A stretch of DNA of 64,000 bases from an uncultured Bacilli bacterium (GTDB lineage: Bacteria > Bacillota_I > Bacilli_A > RF39 > UBA660): the NCBI GenBank assembly GCA_934130375.1, contig CAKOXW010000004.1, positions 34,170 to 98,169 of the forward strand, read 5' to 3'. This document shows, piece by piece, positions 16,705 through 24,795 of the stretch. Under the pieces are notes generated by a model. The model made no database searches and was not told where the DNA came from. It saw only the letters and a program-made list of their open reading frames with translations. Each line of letters opens with the position of its first letter. Position 1 is the stretch's first letter. Both the position numbers and the translations under genes were made by a program.

Positions 16705-18927
16705 TTATTTTAAATCTATTTCTTCTTCAGCTTTATTATATAACTCAATTTTATTATTAACATCAACTTTTGTAACAAGCCATTTTCTTAGAGAACACAT
16801 TCTTACAAAATCATCAATTCTATTTATCCCATTGATTTCTTTTAATGTAATTACAATTCCAAACTTTATTCCTTCACCATCTCTTTTTTCTAATCGCTCT
16901 TTAGTCTTAATGCTTATTCCCCATAATTCATTTGAATATTTCTTTTTAGGTCTGGAACCATCTTTTAATATTTCCATTATATGTTTTACATTATCCCATT
17001 TTCTATAATTTTTTCGTGCATTTCCTTCATACATATAGTGACCTTCTTCGGTTTGATAGTTATTGTTTATTGTTTTTATATGACCTTTATCATCAATTCT
17101 ACCAAATGATAAATCCAGCTCAGTATTAGTATAATCTACACCTTGATTTCTTGAACAATTTGGAAAATAACATAATGTTGCTTTAGAGATAAATGGATAT
17201 TTATCATTATGTAATGGAACAGGAATATCATATGTATATGTATCATATTTTTCAGAAATTCCTTCAATAACAAATTTAATTTCATCATCTTTTGAATTAA
17301 TAATATCTTCTATTCTCTTTGGAACGACACCATACCCTAATAACGGTGCCTGTTTTTGATTAATAATTTCTTTCCAATTTGTGGCAGAATCAATTATTAA
17401 TGCTTTGGCAACTTCTCTACTTAAGCCTAAAATATCAATCAAATATGACATTTTTCTTGAAATCCATGGAGCAGCAAATGATGTTCCTGCTAATAGGCAT
17501 TCTCCACAAGAGTTACAAGCCTTAATATAATCGTTTTTGTCTCCACCATAATAGCAAATATCAGGTTTATTAAAAAAAGACAATACTAATCCTTTTCTAG
17601 AATATGAAGCTGATATTCCTTTTGAATCAACTGAATTAACAACCAATGCGTTTATCGAATCTGCAGGAGCGCCAATCATCTCAACACTTTCTTTTTGCTT
17701 ATTAGTCCCTGCAATTACAAATATAACATTATTTTCATATTGAATTTTATCTAAAATTGCTGCTTCAGGTGATATAAAGTTTGGATTGATTTCTAGTGCC
17801 GAACCAAGTGATAAATTCCATACTCTAATATCCTTATTGGTTTTTACTATTTCTTTTATGTGTCTTAATATCGCAAACGAACTCATTTGCTTAGAAAGTG
17901 CAACACCAAAATGTCTAACTTTAAATCTACCGCATCCATCATCTAGTTCAGGATTAATATTTGGTCCATCTACTATAATTGATGATACTGCTGTACCATG
18001 ATCCATATCCTCTGAGGATGTTTCTATATCATCTGAAATCATTTTATGATACTTAACCCAATTAGAAAAATAGCATCTAGTATCAAATAATGTATCAATT
18101 ACTCCAATTGTTGGTTCATTAGTTGGATTTGGTAATTTAGGTAATGTATCATCATCTAATGTAATAAAATCATCTTTTGATAGTTCTGAGATATCGCTTA
18201 AAGTCATGGCAATTAGATATGGTGCCTTCATTTTTAATAATTCCAATTGGTCTGGTGTTAATAATACCGTAGAATCTTCCTCAATAATTCTTTGAGTCAA
18301 AATATCTATACCCAATTTATCCATAATTTCTTTTATATTATCATCAGTCTTATATAAAGTAACTAATGCATTGTCACTAATAATATCACTATTATCTGGC
18401 AAGTCAAACTTTTCTACATAATATGCATCCACAATTATTTGATTGAAAGCTGATTTAGAAAGTCCAATGCTTGTCAAATATTTAGATAATGCATCTATAT
18501 TATCTAATTTTTTTTGTGAAACTACACCAGACATTTTTTCATTTACACACCTAATAACTAAATCCAATTTACTAATAGATGTATTTAATGAATCCAAATG
18601 TATATAATGTGTAATAATATGTTTTGGAATTTTTTTATCAGTAAATTTTGCACCTACTATTGTGTTATTTGTAACCTTACCAGATTCATGAAGAATTGCA
18701 GATATTCGATTACTCTTTGCAATTACATCGATATAATACACACTAATTAGTGCACCTTTAACAACATTTTGTGTACTCCAAAAACTATATAATTTTTTTA
18801 ATTGAGATAATAAAGTTTCCAAATGCTCGACTATCACAATTGAACTACCTGGAAGTGTAGCAGGTCCCGGAGTTGAATTATTAGATCTTTGATGAAATTG
18901 TCCTTTTAATTGCAATAAATTATTCAT
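16705..18927 (-). CDS. Subtilisin-like S8 protease, IetS-like
   Basis: A 740-residue cytosolic-type subtilase. The triad is visible: Asp in IGVIDTLFD (about residue 277), His in DHGTAVSS (about 310) and Ser in GTSFAAP (about 482). About 270 residues without a signal peptide precede the protease domain and about 230 follow it. It lies 3 bp after an AAA ATPase gene. An AAA ATPase plus subtilase pair is the composition of IetAS, a two-gene anti-phage and plasmid-incompatibility locus, so IetS is the best match by architecture. A Cys-rich insert (CNSCGECLLAGTSF) directly before the catalytic Ser is notable. Confidence 0.85.
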   Translation of the reverse strand: MNNLLQLKGQFHQRSNNSTPGPATLPGSSIVIVEHLETLLSQLKKLYSFWSTQNVVKGALISVYYIDVIAKSNRISAILHESGKVTNNTIVGAKFTDKKIPKHIITHYIHLDSLNTSISKLDLVIRCVNEKMSGVVSQKKLDNIDALSKYLTSIGLSKSAFNQIIVDAYYVEKFDLPDNSDIISDNALVTLYKTDDNIKEIMDKLGIDILTQRIIEEDSTVLLTPDQLELLKMKAPYLIAMTLSDISELSKDDFITLDDDTLPKLPNPTNEPTIGVIDTLFDTRCYFSNWVKYHKMISDDIETSSEDMDHGTAVSSIIVDGPNINPELDDGCGRFKVRHFGVALSKQMSSFAILRHIKEIVKTNKDIRVWNLSLGSALEINPNFISPEAAILDKIQYENNVIFVIAGTNKQKESVEMIGAPADSINALVVNSVDSKGISASYSRKGLVLSFFNKPDICYYGGDKNDYIKACNSCGECLLAGTSFAAPWISRKMSYLIDILGLSREVAKALIIDSATNWKEIINQKQAPLLGYGVVPKRIEDIINSKDDEIKFVIEGISEKYDTYTYDIPVPLHNDKYPFISKATLCYFPNCSRNQGVDYTNTELDLSFGRIDDKGHIKTINNNYQTEEGHYMYEGNARKNYRKWDNVKHIMEILKDGSRPKKKYSNELWGISIKTKERLEKRDGEGIKFGIVITLKEINGINRIDDFVRMCSLRKWLVTKVDVNNKIELYNKAEEEIDLK

Positions 18928-18930
18928 ATT

Positions 18931-19965
18931 CTAATCTCTCCATTCTCTAGAAACCTGACTTTTAGAAATCCCAGTAATTATTTCAATTTCTCTAACAGTG
19001 AATCCTAGTTTTTGTAAATCTTTTAATTGCATTTTTTTATCTTTATTTATTTTCTTATATAATGTTTTTAAATAATCTAATTCACAATCAGGATTACTAA
19101 AAGCAATAGATGTTTTAATTAAATTTCTCAAATCTCCAGGATATGGAATTGGTTCCATTAAATTAATTATCTTCTTAAATAGTTTTATATTTCTTCCAGC
19201 ATTTTTAAATTTTAAAAGCATTTCATTTAAGATATATTCTGAAACTTCCAATAAATCTTCCCTTGAATAATTGTTAAAATTAATTATAGAATCAAATCTT
19301 CTTATTAATGCCTTATCAAATGAAGAAAATAAATTAGTTGTAGCAATAAATAGAATATTATCATTTAATTGATCTAATTCTTTTAAAATCGTTGAAGTTG
19401 CTCTTCCCATTTCTCTAATATCATTATCATTCATTCTGTCTAATGCTATAGCATCTATTTCATCAAAAAGTATTATCACCTTTTCAGGATGAGGCATCTT
19501 TTTTATTTCGTAGAATAACTCCGTAATATTCTTAGCAGTTTGTCCTAATTTGCTATCAACAACCATGCTAAAATCAACAGAAAAAATATCCCTTTCAAGT
19601 ATCCTTGATAATTGCCTTACAGTCTCTGTCTTGCCAGTGCCTGGAGCACCTTCAAATAAAAATTTATTTACCCCTACATTGTGTTTAACAGCATGAATTA
19701 ATCCGATAATATCATCTTTTATACTTTCAGGTAATGGAAATGGTTCTTTACTTGGAGATAGTTTTTTAAAAAAAACCAAGTCAGATTTTTCAATTTGAGG
19801 TACAAATGTATTTACATCAGATAGAAGTGCAAGTATATATTCTGATAATTCAACATCACCAGTTTTATCAAAGTATTTTGCAATTTCATATGCTTCATTT
19901 CTAAAATATTCATCATTGTTTTCTGTATGATATTTAATTAAATTTAATATATTCTTCTTCTTCAT
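18931..19965 (-). CDS. AAA ATPase with C-terminal HTH, IetA-like
   Basis: A 344-residue classical AAA protein. Walker A is EGAPGTGKTE, Walker B is VIILFDEIDAI, sensor 1 is LFIATTN and the Arg finger region is KALIRRFDSI. A helical N-terminal domain of about 100 residues comes first. The last 30 residues (KLGFTVREIEIITGISKSQV) form a helix-turn-helix, suggesting DNA binding or autoregulation. GGTGAT before the ATG at 19965 is preferred to the ATG at 19983. With the protease gene 3 bp downstream it forms an IetAS-like module. Confidence 0.87.
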   Translation of the reverse strand: MKKKNILNLIKYHTENNDEYFRNEAYEIAKYFDKTGDVELSEYILALLSDVNTFVPQIEKSDLVFFKKLSPSKEPFPLPESIKDDIIGLIHAVKHNVGVNKFLFEGAPGTGKTETVRQLSRILERDIFSVDFSMVVDSKLGQTAKNITELFYEIKKMPHPEKVIILFDEIDAIALDRMNDNDIREMGRATSTILKELDQLNDNILFIATTNLFSSFDKALIRRFDSIINFNNYSREDLLEVSEYILNEMLLKFKNAGRNIKLFKKIINLMEPIPYPGDLRNLIKTSIAFSNPDCELDYLKTLYKKINKDKKMQLKDLQKLGFTVREIEIITGISKSQVSREWRD

Positions 19966-19981
19966 ATTATCACCTATATTC

Positions 19982-20021
19982 ATTATATATCATTTGGGAC
20001 ACTTTTGCAATATTCGGGACA
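19982..20021 (-). promoter_or_regulatory. ietA-like promoter with TGTCCC direct repeats
   Basis: Minus strand TTGCAA (20010-20005), 17-bp spacer, TATAAT (19987-19982). Two direct repeats TGTCCC(G/A)AAT begin 20 bp apart (20021 and 20001); one flanks the -35 and one is in the spacer. Two helical turns of spacing suggest a dimeric or cooperative DNA-binding protein acting as repressor. Confidence 0.65.
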
Positions 20022-20056
20022 TATTTTTTATTTTTAGTAAGATGTAAAGTAAATAA

Positions 20057-20087
20057 AAAGACAACTTATTTTTTATAAATTGTCTTT
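20057..20087 (-). terminator. Terminator at right end of element
   Basis: AAAGACAA pairs with TTGTCTTT around a 15-nt loop, then T-rich on the minus strand. It stops transcription of the truncated amidase before it can enter the element genes. Confidence 0.7.
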
Positions 20088-20093
20088 AAAATC

Positions 20094-20414
20094 TTAGTTT
20101 TTCTCGAAGAAAGTTAATTTACCACAAGAGCCTTCACCACCCCCTGCATTCAAGTGATTAGATAATACAATTACGTCACTATTATTGCCATATGCATTAA
20201 GAATACTTTTCACCCTATCATTAGGATTTATAGTAACATCACTTGTTCTTGTAATACTAACAGGCACACCTAATTCCTTTAATCTATCATAAATATAATT
20301 TGCTATTCTTAAATTATATTCCTTCTCAATAACACCATTGCCAGATGCACCGGGATCAACTCCTCCGTGCCCTGCATCTACAACCACTTTCTTCGTTGTT
20401 CTATCATCATTCAT
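20094..20414 (-). pseudogene. Amidase N-terminal half (interrupted Amidase_3 domain)
   Basis: Residues 1-91 are the beginning of an N-acetylmuramoyl-L-alanine amidase: VVVDAGHGGVDPGA with the first zinc His, VIEKEYNL with the zinc Glu and SNHLNAGG with the second His. The last 15 residues (GGEGSCGKLTFFEKN) are read from the element. The catalytic Glu and five LysM repeats are left at 9155-10277. A GGTGATAAT site precedes the ATG. There is no signal peptide. Confidence 0.9.
20121..20150 (-). other. Attachment site, right junction (attR)
   Basis: Minus strand AATGCAGGG-GG-TGGTGAAGGCTC. Crossover GG is at 20141-20140. Bases above 20141 are amidase, bases below 20140 are element. The element arms at the two ends are inverted copies of each other around GG. 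Confidence 0.8.
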
Positions 20415-20478
20415 ATTATCACCTATTTTATAATATGACTTTTACCCAAAATGGTCACTATATAATGCGTCTAATACC

Positions 20479-20514
20479 AAAAATTGATAATTTTTTTTAC
20501 CAATTATCAATTTT
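20479..20514 (-). terminator. Terminator of metalloprotease gene
   Basis: AAAATTGATAATT pairs with AATTATCAATTTT around a 9-nt loop, followed by T on the minus strand. Confidence 0.7.
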
Positions 20515-21679
20515 AATATTCAATAAATCGTTCCCATGTCTCTATCGTACTGCTTGATACACAGTCAAAATACTTTTCCAATTGATTGCTTATTACCTTG
20601 GCCTTTTCATTAATTGGATTTCCTTTAGTATAATAATCTTTTTTTAAGGTTCTAAATATCATATCAGAAAATAATACTGCTCTATCTTCTTTATAATCGC
20701 TTTTGCTATAAGCCGATAAGAAATACGCGGGATTTGAATAATAATATACATACTCGTTTGTTTGATTGCCATATGTAAATCCTTCGGGATTAAGCTCATT
20801 CATGCTTGCCTCAATCGCTTCTGCACCTATTTTATCTGCTAAATAGCAATCAATATAATGCATTATTTCATGATGAAGAGTGCTCTCAAACAAATATCCT
20901 TCAGTACTAATTAATATCACAACAGTATTAGAATCTTTATTATCAGTTAAACCTGCTACCGAAGGGCCAACTTTTTCAACCAAATAAATAGTTAAATTTT
21001 TCCATTTGTTTTTTATTTCATTGAAAAAGGAACTTGGATACTTTTTTAATTCAGTATCAATAGAAATAAGAATTTTATTGATTTTTTCATCATTATATTG
21101 CCTTACTGGTTCAAAGTATGCATTTTTATAAATATTATCCATCTCATCCTTATAACCAACTAAAACACCATACTTACTTTTTATCTCATTTCTATACTCA
21201 TTATTTATCACATCAAGGGTTTTAACTCCACTTTCATTTTCTTCTTTAATTACATCATCACTATCACCAGTTTCATTCTTTTTATCTTCTTGATTATTTT
21301 TATCATCACTACTACTTACATTATCTTTTTTAGGTTCCTCTGGTTTTACTTCTGAATTTTCTACCTTGTTTGTGTTTGACGGTTTATTATCTTTTTTTAC
21401 ATTTTCTTTCTTATCATCAGTTTTAATGTTTTCTTCTTTTTCTACAACTTTATCATCAAGGGTTTTATCATCATCTTGTTTTTCTTCTTCATTCAAGGTT
21501 TTCTTTTCATCATTTTTACCATTATCATTTATCCCTTTTTCAACTGCGTCAATCACATTATCTACTTTCCCAACGTTATTTTTCTTGGTATTTGCATACT
21601 TACTATCAAATAATACAATAAAAGAAATCATAACTATTACAATAAATAAAATTAAATACTTTTTCAAATTCTTTTTCAT
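20513..21679 (-). CDS. Membrane-anchored zinc metalloprotease-like protein
   Basis: A 388-residue protein with one N-terminal membrane segment (YLILFIVIVMISFIVLF), a 130-residue linker of almost only Lys, Glu, Asp and Asn, and a C-terminal domain carrying HHEIMHYID, the HExxH zinc site of metallopeptidases. Further acidic residues (EASMNELNPEGF, EDRAVLFSDM) could provide the third ligand. It resembles the putative zinc-binding metallopeptidases of Firmicutes cell surfaces. AGAGG before the ATG at 21679 decides the start. The linker would carry the protease through the wall. Confidence 0.75.
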   Translation of the reverse strand: MKKNLKKYLILFIVIVMISFIVLFDSKYANTKKNNVGKVDNVIDAVEKGINDNGKNDEKKTLNEEEKQDDDKTLDDKVVEKEENIKTDDKKENVKKDNKPSNTNKVENSEVKPEEPKKDNVSSSDDKNNQEDKKNETGDSDDVIKEENESGVKTLDVINNEYRNEIKSKYGVLVGYKDEMDNIYKNAYFEPVRQYNDEKINKILISIDTELKKYPSSFFNEIKNKWKNLTIYLVEKVGPSVAGLTDNKDSNTVVILISTEGYLFESTLHHEIMHYIDCYLADKIGAEAIEASMNELNPEGFTYGNQTNEYVYYYSNPAYFLSAYSKSDYKEDRAVLFSDMIFRTLKKDYYTKGNPINEKAKVISNQLEKYFDCVSSSTIETWERFIEY

Positions 21680-21794
21680 GATAAACCTCTTACTTAAATA
21701 AATTATATCATCTAATTTATAAATTACATTATTTGGTTTACACATATTTTATATTTTTTATTTTTATGATATTATTATTGTCGAGGTGTTTTTT

Positions 21795-23057
21795 ATGATA
21801 ATTGCTTTATCGTTATTTATTTTAACTTATATACTTATGCTTACAATTACAAAGTATAAGCATTTCATCGCTTTTGGATCTGCTTGTATATTTGTAATAC
21901 TTGGAATATTACCAGTTGGTAAAATACTCTCTGAGATTGATTTTAACGTACTTTTAATGATACTTGGAACCATGGGCTTAGTATCTCTATTCATAGAGTC
22001 AAAAATGCCAGAATTGCTTGCAGAATTCATTATAGAGAGAACTCCAAATATTAAATGGATGACAGTTGCCCTAGCAGTATTTGCAGGAATAGTATCTGCA
22101 TTTATTGATAATGTTGCAACTGTACTTATAATTGCACCAATTGTACTTGTAGTTGCGAAAAAATTCAAAATTTCTCCTGTTATACCAATTATATGCATTT
22201 CAATATTTTCTAACCTAGAAGGTGCGGCAACACTAACAGGTGACACAACATCACTTCTTCTTGCTAAAGAAGTAGGTATGAATTTTTTTGATTTCTTTTT
22301 CTTTAATGGAAAAATAGGATTATTCTTTATAGTTCAATTAAGTTTAATTGCAGCAGCGATTACTCTTTTAATACTTCAAAGAAAAAACACAAACAAAATA
22401 AAATGCGAACTTAATACAAAAGTTACTGATTATATTCCAACAATACTACTTTGTCTATCAATAGTAGCACTTATAATCGCATCATTTATTAACACAAACT
22501 TTGAACTTATAAATGGTGTAATATGTACAAGTTTCTTTATAATTGGGCTTGTTATAAAAATGATTAAAAATAGAAGTATTAAATGTGTTTTACCTAACAT
22601 TAAAGACATAGATTATGAAACATTACTACTTCTTGCAAGTTTATTTGTAGTAATTGGTGGCATCAAAGAAGCAGGAATAATTAACTCTATTAGTGATATG
22701 TTTTTAAATGTTGGAAATAATCCACTAGTTATGTATACTCTAATAGTATTTGTATCAGTAGTTATTTCAGCATTTATTGATAATATTCCATACGTTGCAA
22801 CAATGTTGCCTGTAATAACAACTATTTCTTTATCATCAACAATTAATCCATGCTTATTATATTACGGATTAATTATAGGTGCGACACTTGGTGGTAATTT
22901 CACTCCAATTGGAGCATCTGCTAACATTACAGCAATTGGACTTCTTAAGAAAAATGGATATGAACTTGATAATAAAGACTATTTTAAATACAGTGTTCCA
23001 ATATCACTTGCTGCAATATTAACAAGTTATATAATTGCATTACTATTATTTATTTAA
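21795..23057 (+). CDS. ArsB/NhaD/SLC13-type ion permease
   Basis: A 420-residue permease with about eleven membrane helices. Two inverted-repeat hairpin signatures are visible: SAFIDNVATVLIIAPIVLVVAK in the first half and SAFIDNIPYVATMLPVITTI in the second, followed by TLGGNFTPIGASANITAIG, all typical of the ion transporter superfamily containing ArsB, NhaD and citrate/anion carriers. Substrate cannot be fixed: arsenite, sodium/proton exchange and dicarboxylate are all possible. No ars genes lie nearby. GAGGTG precedes the ATG at 21795. Confidence 0.87.
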   Translation: MIIALSLFILTYILMLTITKYKHFIAFGSACIFVILGILPVGKILSEIDFNVLLMILGTMGLVSLFIESKMPELLAEFIIERTPNIKWMTVALAVFAGIVSAFIDNVATVLIIAPIVLVVAKKFKISPVIPIICISIFSNLEGAATLTGDTTSLLLAKEVGMNFFDFFFFNGKIGLFFIVQLSLIAAAITLLILQRKNTNKIKCELNTKVTDYIPTILLCLSIVALIIASFINTNFELINGVICTSFFIIGLVIKMIKNRSIKCVLPNIKDIDYETLLLLASLFVVIGGIKEAGIINSISDMFLNVGNNPLVMYTLIVFVSVVISAFIDNIPYVATMLPVITTISLSSTINPCLLYYGLIIGATLGGNFTPIGASANITAIGLLKKNGYELDNKDYFKYSVPISLAAILTSYIIALLLFI

Positions 23058-23064
23058 TAATATT

Positions 23065-23120
23065 AAAAAAGACTGGTATTTTAAACCTAATTAAATTTGG
23101 TTTAATTACCAATCTTTTTT
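23065..23120. terminator. Bidirectional terminator
   Basis: Long stem AAAAAAGAnTGGTA / TTACCAnTCTTTTTT, with an inner AAACC/GGTTT stem. It serves the permease and the converging Abi gene. Confidence 0.75.
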
Positions 23121-24051
23121 ATAAATCAACAATATTTTTCCAATTAGTTGGAAAACCTATCTTATCTAATACTTTATCAATTTCAATAGAATTCAATTTA
23201 TTACCAAGTAAATCAACTTCATATCCAAGTTCATATACAAGTAACTTAAAATCTTCTTTTGAAAGCATAAATTTAAACATTAATACTAAAGAAAATAAGT
23301 CATTTTTGCCATATACGTATTCTTCATCAATTTTAGGAATATTTAATTTGTGATGATAGATATTATTTGGAATACTTCTTTGTGTTCTATAAGTATAAAG
23401 CATATCTTCATGAGCACACAAATTTCTATAATTAGACATTATTGGCAAGAATACAGTCATATCAAACGCATCCATCTTATAGTACTTAGCAATTTCTTTT
23501 TGGTCTTCTGGTTTTAATATCATAAATAATTCACTTATCAATCCAAAAGACAATACTTTTACTAATATCCACATAGGAATATATCCATAATTAGTTAAAT
23601 AGTGTAGCGTCGCAGTATGCTGTTTAGCATTTGTTTTAATTTGTCTTTTCATCTTATTAATAACATCTGCAACTTGTCTTCTTTTACTTATATCAGTTAC
23701 GAAATTAGACATTTTTAAATATTCTTTTTCTTTATAACCATATTTACCTGATAAATGATAACTAAATATTGATTTTAAGTTATTTTCAACAATTAAAAGA
23801 TATTTAAACATTACATTTCTAATATTTCTATCAAAACAAAATAATGCATAAAGTTCATCAAAAGAAGAACCATCTATAAATGTATTTTCCTTTGGCCCTT
23901 TAAAAAGTAAATGTCTATAACCATTTATAAAGAAATAATTTTCTCTTAACAAAATTTCTTTTGTTTTATCATCATTAGAAATAGTTAACCCTTTATCTCT
24001 TAATATATCAATTTGTTCATCTATAGTTTTAAAACTTTTCATTCTACCCAT
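23119..24051 (-). CDS. Abi_2 family (AbiD/AbiF-like) abortive-infection protein
   Basis: A 310-residue Abi_2 protein, a HEPN-fold family that includes lactococcal AbiD and AbiF. The N-terminus MKSFKTIDEQIDILRDKGL and the YFFINGYRHLL segment are family marks. The HEPN signature RNLCAHEDMLY (R-N-x-x-A-H) near residue 210 is the presumed RNase active site. AGGTGAT precedes the ATG. It stands alone outside the serine-recombinase element, between the permease and an amidase. Expected to cut RNA in phage-infected cells; the trigger is unknown. Confidence 0.87.
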   Translation of the reverse strand: MGRMKSFKTIDEQIDILRDKGLTISNDDKTKEILLRENYFFINGYRHLLFKGPKENTFIDGSSFDELYALFCFDRNIRNVMFKYLLIVENNLKSIFSYHLSGKYGYKEKEYLKMSNFVTDISKRRQVADVINKMKRQIKTNAKQHTATLHYLTNYGYIPMWILVKVLSFGLISELFMILKPEDQKEIAKYYKMDAFDMTVFLPIMSNYRNLCAHEDMLYTYRTQRSIPNNIYHHKLNIPKIDEEYVYGKNDLFSLVLMFKFMLSKEDFKLLVYELGYEVDLLGNKLNSIEIDKVLDKIGFPTNWKNIVDL

Positions 24052-24072
24052 TAAATCACCTACTATATAAAA

Positions 24073-24747
24073 CTAGTATAACATATTTTTATTAAAAATT
24101 TCTATTAAAGCATCTAATATGACACTTACTATACTATTTTGATGCTCATCTGTAAGTAATTTTTTCCTTTCATAAGGATTTGATAAAAAACCAACTTCTA
24201 ACAAAACACCAGGTTTAGTAATATTTTTATACATATATAAATTATTAATTTCTTTTATTTCTTTAGTACTATTTAAGTACTTATTAAAGTATTTTTGAAA
24301 TACTATAGCAACATCCTTGTTGTTCTTATTAATATCATCATAAAATACCTGCGCACCATTCCATGAAGAGTTCAAAGATGAATTCAAATGTATAGATAAA
24401 TATAAATCAGCCTTAGAATTATTTATTAACTTAGCCCTATTACCAAGATCACTTCTCTTTCTTAAAGATGCACTTTTGTCTGACAAATCATAATCACCAT
24501 TCCTTGTTAGTAATACCTGTGCACCCATGCTTTCTAATTTATCCTTTAATTTTAAAGTGATAGCTAAGTTAATATCTTCCTCGTGTATATCTTTATAACA
24601 CGCTCCAACATCAACACCTCCATGTCCTGCATCTAAATATATAACCTTGCCAAGCAAAGAATAACCAAGCGCTTTTGCATTTATAAAATTAAATAAACAT
24701 ATCGCACTTATAAACAATAAAAACATTTTAATCTTATACATATTCAT
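24073..24747 (-). CDS. N-acetylmuramoyl-L-alanine amidase (secreted)
   Basis: A 224-residue Amidase_3 enzyme that cleaves the MurNAc-L-Ala bond. A signal peptide (KMFLLFISAICLFNFINAKA) leads. The zinc ligands are His in YLDAGHGGVDVGA, Glu in HEEDINLAI and His in LSIHLNSSLN; the catalytic Glu is in LLEVGFLSN. It lacks a binding domain. It is intact and could partly compensate for the interrupted LysM amidase. No strong ribosome binding site precedes the ATG at 24747. Confidence 0.93.
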   Translation of the reverse strand: MNMYKIKMFLLFISAICLFNFINAKALGYSLLGKVIYLDAGHGGVDVGACYKDIHEEDINLAITLKLKDKLESMGAQVLLTRNGDYDLSDKSASLRKRSDLGNRAKLINNSKADLYLSIHLNSSLNSSWNGAQVFYDDINKNNKDVAIVFQKYFNKYLNSTKEIKEINNLYMYKNITKPGVLLEVGFLSNPYERKKLLTDEHQNSIVSVILDALIEIFNKNMLY

Positions 24748-24769
24748 ATTAAATTATATTCTATATAAA

Positions 24770-24795
24770 AAGAAAAAAGACGTATTAAAAACGTC
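24770..24795 (-). terminator. Terminator of DUF2207 gene
   Basis: GACGT-TTTTAAT-ACGTC followed by a T run on the minus strand, overlapping the end of the coding region. Confidence 0.7.

Larger units (their letters stand above)
10278..20141. mobile_element. 9.86-kb serine-recombinase element inside an amidase gene
   Basis: Boundaries come from gene reconstruction. The amidase frame breaks at GGT codon 10279-10277 on one side and at GGT 20141-20139 on the other. Joining them gives one 465-codon frame (NAGGGKGAEAIYALRN) with no lost or gained base. The predicted circle is 9,862 bp. Genes from the left end are: coiled-coil protein, large serine recombinase, small ORF, SSB-like protein, helix-turn-helix protein, ASCH protein, restriction enzyme, methyltransferase, subtilisin-like protease, AAA ATPase. 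No conjugation, relaxase or phage structural genes are present, so it is an integrative island that would need a helper or natural DNA uptake to move. Confidence 0.9.
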
